Assembly (NCBI GenBank): GCA_041395725.1
Contig: JAWKZW010000001.1
Location: forward strand, 2,914,001 to 2,978,000
Direction: 5' to 3'
Source: Gammaproteobacteria bacterium
GTDB taxonomy: Bacteria > Pseudomonadota > Gammaproteobacteria > Pseudomonadales > Pseudohongiellaceae
Length of the DNA: 64,000 nt
Shown here: positions 60,039 to 64,000 of the stretch, piece by piece
Numbering within the stretch: position 1 is the first letter of the stretch
Layout of the letters: each line of letters opens with the position of its first letter
Notes under the pieces: model-generated
Told to the model about the DNA's origin: nothing
Databases searched by the model: none
Seen by the model: only the letters and a program-made list of their open reading frames with translations
Program-made: the position numbers and the translations under genes

Positions 60039-60890
60039 ATGAAAAAATTGAGTACAGGGTTGATGGCGCTCATGCTGTTGGTCCAGATTCAGTCCGGCAG
60101 TGCCGAAACCGCCATCAGGGCCGATGTGGTCTATGGACATAAGGACGGCATGGCGCTGGTCTATGACGTTCTGCAGCCAGACGATGCCAACGGGGCAGCA
60201 GTGGTCTACATGGTGAGTGGCGGCTGGTTCTCCCGCTGGGCGCCGCCGGAACAGCGGGTGCGGCAGTTCGCCGATTTGCTGGAAGCCGGTTTCACCGTTA
60301 TTCCAGTTCATCACGGCAGCTCTCCCAGGTACCACGTGCCCGATGCATACGCCGATGTCAGTCGTGCCATTCGGCATATTCGCCTGCATGCCGACGATTA
60401 TGGGATCGATGCAGCGCGTATCGGAGTTACCGGTGGCAGTGCCGGCGGCCATCTTTCCCTGATGCTGGGGCTGAATTCCGATACCGGCATGGCTGATGCC
60501 GAAGACCCGGTGCTCCGCTCCGGCAATGGGGTGGCGGCGGTAGTCGCCTATTATCCGCCGGTCGACCTGCGCCCGCTGGCCGGCCCCAGCGAGCGTTTCC
60601 CTGCGTTGAACTTTCCCCCGGACGAGGCGGCGGCAATTTCACCTATTCTTCATGTGGACCCTGAAGACCCGCCAACCCTGCTGATTCACGGGGATGCCGA
60701 CGACCTGGTGGGAATAAGCAATTCAGAAATAATCTTTGCTGAGTTTCAGAAGCACAATGTGGCGTCTGACTTCATTACCATTCCCGGGGCCGGGCACGGA
60801 TTCCGCGGTGATGACGCCGACCGGGCAGCCGCCGCCAGGCTGGCCTGGTTCAGCCGGTACCTGTTGAGCCACAGCGCCGCAGCCGACTGA
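60039..60890 (+). CDS. Exported alpha/beta hydrolase (BD-FAE/esterase type)
   Basis: A 283-aa exported serine hydrolase with a signal peptide (LMALMLLVQIQSGSAETA). The nucleophile elbow VTGGSAGGHLSLMLGL (Ser near 133), Asp/His in LLIHGDADDLVGISNSE and GAGHGFRGDDADR complete the triad. YMVSGGWFSRWAPPEQ takes the place of the HGG oxyanion motif. Similar proteins are acetylxylan/feruloyl-type esterases or peptidases; the substrate is unknown. AGGAG precedes the ATG. Confidence 0.87.
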   Translation: MKKLSTGLMALMLLVQIQSGSAETAIRADVVYGHKDGMALVYDVLQPDDANGAAVVYMVSGGWFSRWAPPEQRVRQFADLLEAGFTVIPVHHGSSPRYHVPDAYADVSRAIRHIRLHADDYGIDAARIGVTGGSAGGHLSLMLGLNSDTGMADAEDPVLRSGNGVAAVVAYYPPVDLRPLAGPSERFPALNFPPDEAAAISPILHVDPEDPPTLLIHGDADDLVGISNSEIIFAEFQKHNVASDFITIPGAGHGFRGDDADRAAAARLAWFSRYLLSHSAAAD

Positions 60891-60899
60891 TTCCGGGGG

Positions 60900-61766
60900 C
60901 TATTTTCTGGTGTAGCGGGCCAGCAGGCTGGAGGTATCCCAGCGACCGCCGTCCATGGCCTGAACCTCCTCGTAAAAGTTGTCGACCAGCCGGGCTACCG
61001 GCAGCTCGACAGCATTTCTTTCGGCCTCTGCGAAGGCGATACCCAGGTCTTTTCGCATCCAGTCCACAGCAAAGCCGAAATCATATCTGTCATCCAGCAT
61101 GGTTTTATAACGGTTTTCCATTTGCCACGACCCGGCTGCTCCCTTGGAGATGGTTTCAATCACTGCCTCAGCATCCAGGCCGGCCTTGAGTGCAAAATTA
61201 AGGCCTTCGGCGAGACCCTCGACGATGCCGGCAATACAGATCTGATTCACCATCTTGGCCAGTTGTCCGCTGCCAGCAGGACCCAGCAGTTTGCTGAACC
61301 TGGCGTAGTGATCCAGTACAGGCTTTACGCGCCTGTAAGTACTCTCCTGGCCGCCGACCATGACTGTCAGAACGCCGTTTTCGGCGCCGGCCTGACCGCC
61401 AGAAACAGGGGCATCAAGAAATTCCTTGCCCTGCCCGCTGGCCGCGGCATCCAGTTCCCGCGCCAGGCTGGCGGATGCCGTGGTGTGGTCAACAAGAACC
61501 CCGCCAGGGGGCATGCCGGCGAGGGCTCCCTCGTCGCCAAGGACGACGGCTCGCACATCGTCGTCGTTTCCAACACAGACAAACACGATCTCAGCACCGT
61601 CGGCCGCCTGGGCGGGCGTCTCTGCCCGCCGGCCCGGGTGCTCATTACACCACTGCTCTGCCTTGCTGCTGGTTCGGTTGTAAACGCAGACATCCAGCCC
61701 GGCGTTCTGTAAGTGGCCTGCCATTGGGTAGCCCATGACCCCCAGTCCGATAAATGCAACTTTCAT
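60900..61766 (-). CDS. 3-hydroxyisobutyrate dehydrogenase-family NAD(P)-dependent oxidoreductase
   Basis: A 288-aa beta-hydroxyacid dehydrogenase. The Rossmann start is VAFIGLGVMGYPMAGHLQNA; the substrate signature is FLDAPVSGGQAGAENGVLTV; the catalytic Lys is in GSGQLAKMVNQICIAG. Members oxidise 3-hydroxyisobutyrate, tartronate semialdehyde or glyoxylate-type substrates. Its 3' end converges closely on the hydrolase gene. Confidence 0.9.
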   Translation of the reverse strand: MKVAFIGLGVMGYPMAGHLQNAGLDVCVYNRTSSKAEQWCNEHPGRRAETPAQAADGAEIVFVCVGNDDDVRAVVLGDEGALAGMPPGGVLVDHTTASASLARELDAAASGQGKEFLDAPVSGGQAGAENGVLTVMVGGQESTYRRVKPVLDHYARFSKLLGPAGSGQLAKMVNQICIAGIVEGLAEGLNFALKAGLDAEAVIETISKGAAGSWQMENRYKTMLDDRYDFGFAVDWMRKDLGIAFAEAERNAVELPVARLVDNFYEEVQAMDGGRWDTSSLLARYTRK

Positions 61767-62130
61767 GTTTTTCTGCCCTGGTCAGTTATAACGGTGAATT
61801 GACACTCCGCCGGCGTTGCTGTCTTGCTGGCGAAATTATTTTCTCTGATCTGGGCCGCCAATGCCAGGTTGGTTGCCTGCCAGGCCGATGAACCTCTAAG
61901 GCGCAAGTCAGGCGCGCAGCAATCGCTCTGTGACTGTCCCTTGTTGGTTTGGGCTTCTATTCCTGCAGACTCAGGTTTGCGATTGCGGCTTAGGTTTCAG
62001 AACAGGCGACTGGCGAGGGGCGGGTCACACAGGACTGCTGGCCAGATATGATTCGCGGTCTTGCAGACCGCGTCTCATTCGGAATTGGCGGGTGGCACCG
62101 GGCAGGGAAGAGTTGGTGATTTCCAGTCAG
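61767..62130. other. Intergenic region between the dehydrogenase and fnr
   Basis: About 360 bp. The open frames are short and lack ribosome sites. No terminator with a clear T-run, RNA or repeat recognised. Confidence 0.5.
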
Positions 62131-62931
62131 TTAACTGGAAACAATAGCTTTCATCTTGTCGAAATCAAGAATCTCGATTTCCTTGTTCTTGACTGAAATC
62201 ACGCCTTTCTTCTGCAAGCCGGTGAATATGCGGCTGACTGTTTCCAGCGTCAGGCCAAGGTACTCGCCGATGTCACCACGGGTCATGTGCAGCAGAAACT
62301 TGTCTGGCGCCAGAGAGACACGGGCGTAGCGGCTTGACAGGCCAAGTAAGAACGAAACAATCCGCTCTTCGGCCGTGTAACTGCTCAGCAGGGTGTGAAT
62401 TTGCTGATCCTTGGCAATCTCATTACCCATAATGGCAAAGAAATGATGTTGCAGGTTCGGTAGCTGATGGCTCAATTTCTCAAGCTGGGTAAACGGAATT
62501 TCGCAGACTGACGCATGCTCCAGCGCCACAGTGGAGTTAGAGTAGGCTTTGCTGGCGATGCCGTCCATGCCGAGGATTTCGCCTGGCATGAAAAACCCGG
62601 TTACCCGGCCCTGGCCGTCAGGGCCCAGGACATAGGACTTAAAGCTGCCGGATCTCACTGCGAAGACTGATCGGAAGGTATCGTTCTGTCGATACAGGTG
62701 ATCGCCTTTCTTCATGGGCCTGTTACGCTGGACGATTTCATCTAGCTGGTGTATTTCAGACTTATTCAGGGCAATAGGCAGGCACAGCTCGCTGAGTCGG
62801 CAGCTTGCACAGGAAATAGACGGATTATGGGGGCATGGCCTGGCTGTGCCCTTGGTGATAGTGGAGACACGGATCCCTTCAGACCCCTGGTTGGCAACGC
62901 TAATACCAGCGTTTTGGCTAGGCGCAGTCAT
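62131..62931 (-). CDS. fnr: Fnr/Anr-type oxygen-sensing transcriptional regulator
   Basis: A 266-aa CRP/FNR-family regulator. The [4Fe-4S] ligands are present: CASCRLSELC (Cys41, 44, 50) and a central Cys in HASVCEIPF (Cys143). The cNMP-like sensor domain includes RPMKKGDHLYRQNDTFRSVF, and the helix-turn-helix is MTRGDIGEYLGLTLETVSRI with the E..SR set that reads TTGAT-N4-ATCAA. The ATG at 62931 (GAGGAG 6 bases upstream) is chosen. It is divergent from uspE, as in the E. coli fnr-uspE neighbourhood. It would switch genes on at low oxygen. Confidence 0.93.
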   Translation of the reverse strand: MTAPSQNAGISVANQGSEGIRVSTITKGTARPCPHNPSISCASCRLSELCLPIALNKSEIHQLDEIVQRNRPMKKGDHLYRQNDTFRSVFAVRSGSFKSYVLGPDGQGRVTGFFMPGEILGMDGIASKAYSNSTVALEHASVCEIPFTQLEKLSHQLPNLQHHFFAIMGNEIAKDQQIHTLLSSYTAEERIVSFLLGLSSRYARVSLAPDKFLLHMTRGDIGEYLGLTLETVSRIFTGLQKKGVISVKNKEIEILDFDKMKAIVSS

Positions 62932-63118
62932 CAGCACTCCTCGATCTGTTGCAGGGCATAGATAGTGCCACCAAATTCTCAAATAAACAATCTCTTAGAA
63001 TAATTGCCCGTTCTGCATTAACATATTCAGTGAGAGACCGGGCGGCTGTTTTTTGACGTAATCCGCCCGGTTGCCCGGTCATAGCGGCCCGGCCGGCGAA
63101 GGCAACGGGCAGAACGGG

Positions 63119-63222
63119 TAAAAAGACAAGCAGGCAAGTAGAAATTCAAATAGAAAAACTAATAGAAAAGCGAATAAAAAGACAAAAAGAAAGACTGAGC
63201 AGCAAGACAAATAGAACAATCA
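63119..63222. other. T-poor, A-rich leader of the universal stress gene
   Basis: About 100 bases composed mainly of A and G, with very few T, repeating AATAGAAAA and AAGACAA-like units, directly before the uspE ribosome site. It probably forms an unstructured 5' untranslated region. Confidence 0.45.
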
Positions 63223-63233
63223 GGGAGTCCTCC

Positions 63234-64000
63234 ATGCTTGAACTGAATAAGATCCTGGTGATTATCGAATCCGGCGCAGAAAAACAACCGGCGCTGGAGC
63301 GGGCCATGGAGTTGGCAAAGTGTGCTGAAGCCGAGCTGGAGCTGTTTGTCAGTGATTACAGCACCTACCTGGAAGACGGCTATTACTTCGATCCGGTACG
63401 TGCCCGGGAGTTGCGACGCGAGCACGGTGAAAAGACCCTGGGTGTATTGGAGCAGTTGGCCGAACCCTTGCGGGAAAATGGCCTGGAGGTGTCCTGCGCG
63501 ACAGCATGGGGTAATCCCCCTTATGAAGAAATCATCCGGCGCGTCGACGAACTCAAACCCGATCTGGTCATTAAAAGCACAAGACACCACGAGCGCCTGA
63601 CAAGGTTGCTGCTCGCCAACGATGACTGGGAGCTGATCCGCTACTGTCCCGCACCCTTGCTGCTGGTGAAAGACGGTAGCTGGGCCGGGCAGCCCAAGTT
63701 TGTTGCGTCTGTCGATCCTGAGCATTCCCATGACAAGCCCGCCGCTCTCGATCACAAGCTGGTGCGTGCGGCGGCAGAGCTGGCAAGAGTCAGCGGCGGT
63801 TCTGTGCATCTGTATCACTCAACCCACCTGCCACCGCTTGCAGGTATGTACCCAATCGAAAGCGACTACCGGGTCGACACAGCTAAAATCAAGGATCTGG
63901 GCGCGCAGCACAATGTCCCTGAAGACCACTGCTACGTGAGCGATGTGGAGATCACTCGTTCCTTGCCCGAGCTGGTCAACCTGATCCAGGCCAGTGTCGT
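63234..64000 (+). CDS. uspE: Universal stress protein, tandem Usp (UspE-like), partial at window end
   Basis: The window cuts the gene after ~255 codons. The first Usp domain (NKILVIIESGAEKQPALERA ... TRHHERLTRLLLANDDWELI then RYCPAPLLLVKDG) is complete and a second begins (FVASVDPEHSHDKPAALDHK). This tandem form matches UspE. GGGAG precedes the ATG at 63234. The place next to fnr matches E. coli gene order and supports the name. Confidence 0.88.
   Translation, partial: MLELNKILVIIESGAEKQPALERAMELAKCAEAELELFVSDYSTYLEDGYYFDPVRARELRREHGEKTLGVLEQLAEPLRENGLEVSCATAWGNPPYEEIIRRVDELKPDLVIKSTRHHERLTRLLLANDDWELIRYCPAPLLLVKDGSWAGQPKFVASVDPEHSHDKPAALDHKLVRAAAELARVSGGSVHLYHSTHLPPLAGMYPIESDYRVDTAKIKDLGAQHNVPEDHCYVSDVEITRSLPELVNLIQASV

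Noticed and set aside
1..64000. CRISPR arrays, tRNA or rRNA genes
   Set aside because: No regularly spaced direct repeats with unique spacers, no T-loop/CCA patterns in a cloverleaf, and no rRNA-like conserved sequence were seen.

Overview
The window looks like chromosome of a free-living, probably marine, aerobic gammaproteobacterium. Supporting genes are an Fnr-type regulator next to a uspE-type tandem Usp gene, a Pal lipoprotein, an NhaD-type Na+/H+ antiporter, a cytochrome b561, a Na+:solute symporter and a Na/Pi-type transporter, paired acyl-CoA dehydrogenases, and many exported proteins. No rRNA, tRNA or CRISPR array was recognised. All identifications come from reading motifs and protein sequence; no database search was run.

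Region 1 (1-5.1 kb): a two-gene operon on the minus strand encodes a FadL-type outer-membrane protein and a membrane adenylate cyclase, with a perfect CRP-type palindrome upstream. Then comes a broken MHS-type transporter gene with a 7-bp repeat expansion, a stray copy of the 3' end of a molybdopterin oxidoreductase gene, and a JmjC/cupin-like gene.

Region 2 (5.3-22.7 kb) is a mosaic accessory region. It holds an eroded exopolysaccharide/PEP-CTERM locus (asparagine synthetase, GH26 mannanase, PEP-CTERM protein behind a sigma-54 promoter, broken sugar transferase), remnants of IS5 and IS91 transposases and possibly an integrase, truncated genes (molybdopterin oxidoreductase, GNAT, Tat-exported protein), and a BlaR1/BlaI-like pair with two operators but no beta-lactamase. 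It also holds a CapA-type protein and at least two families of short palindromic repeats. One is a 124-bp MITE-like element, whose first three bases form the stop codon of two truncated genes.

Region 3 (22.7-64 kb) is a denser and more conventional core: methyltransferase, TPR protein, NDH-SelD fusion, a two-gene phospholipid module (CarS-like plus CDP-alcohol phosphatidyltransferase), cytochrome b561 and NhaD sharing a bidirectional terminator, transporters, a patatin, GNATs, thioesterase, amidohydrolase, symporter/cupin/LysE, a ThDP enzyme, aldo/keto reductase, an Lnb-domain (DUF4105) membrane protein, pal, a YeeE/YedE pair and a Na/Pi cotransporter. Next is an acyl-CoA dehydrogenase x2 / phosphatase / APH-kinase operon suited to catabolism of modified acyl-CoAs, then a glycosyltransferase, a phosphodiesterase overlapping an organophosphate transporter, an SDR, a split 'MFS/spermidine synthase' pair, a hydrolase, a 3-hydroxyisobutyrate-dehydrogenase-like gene, fnr and a partial uspE. 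An 11-copy 8-bp tandem repeat lies at 38.6 kb.
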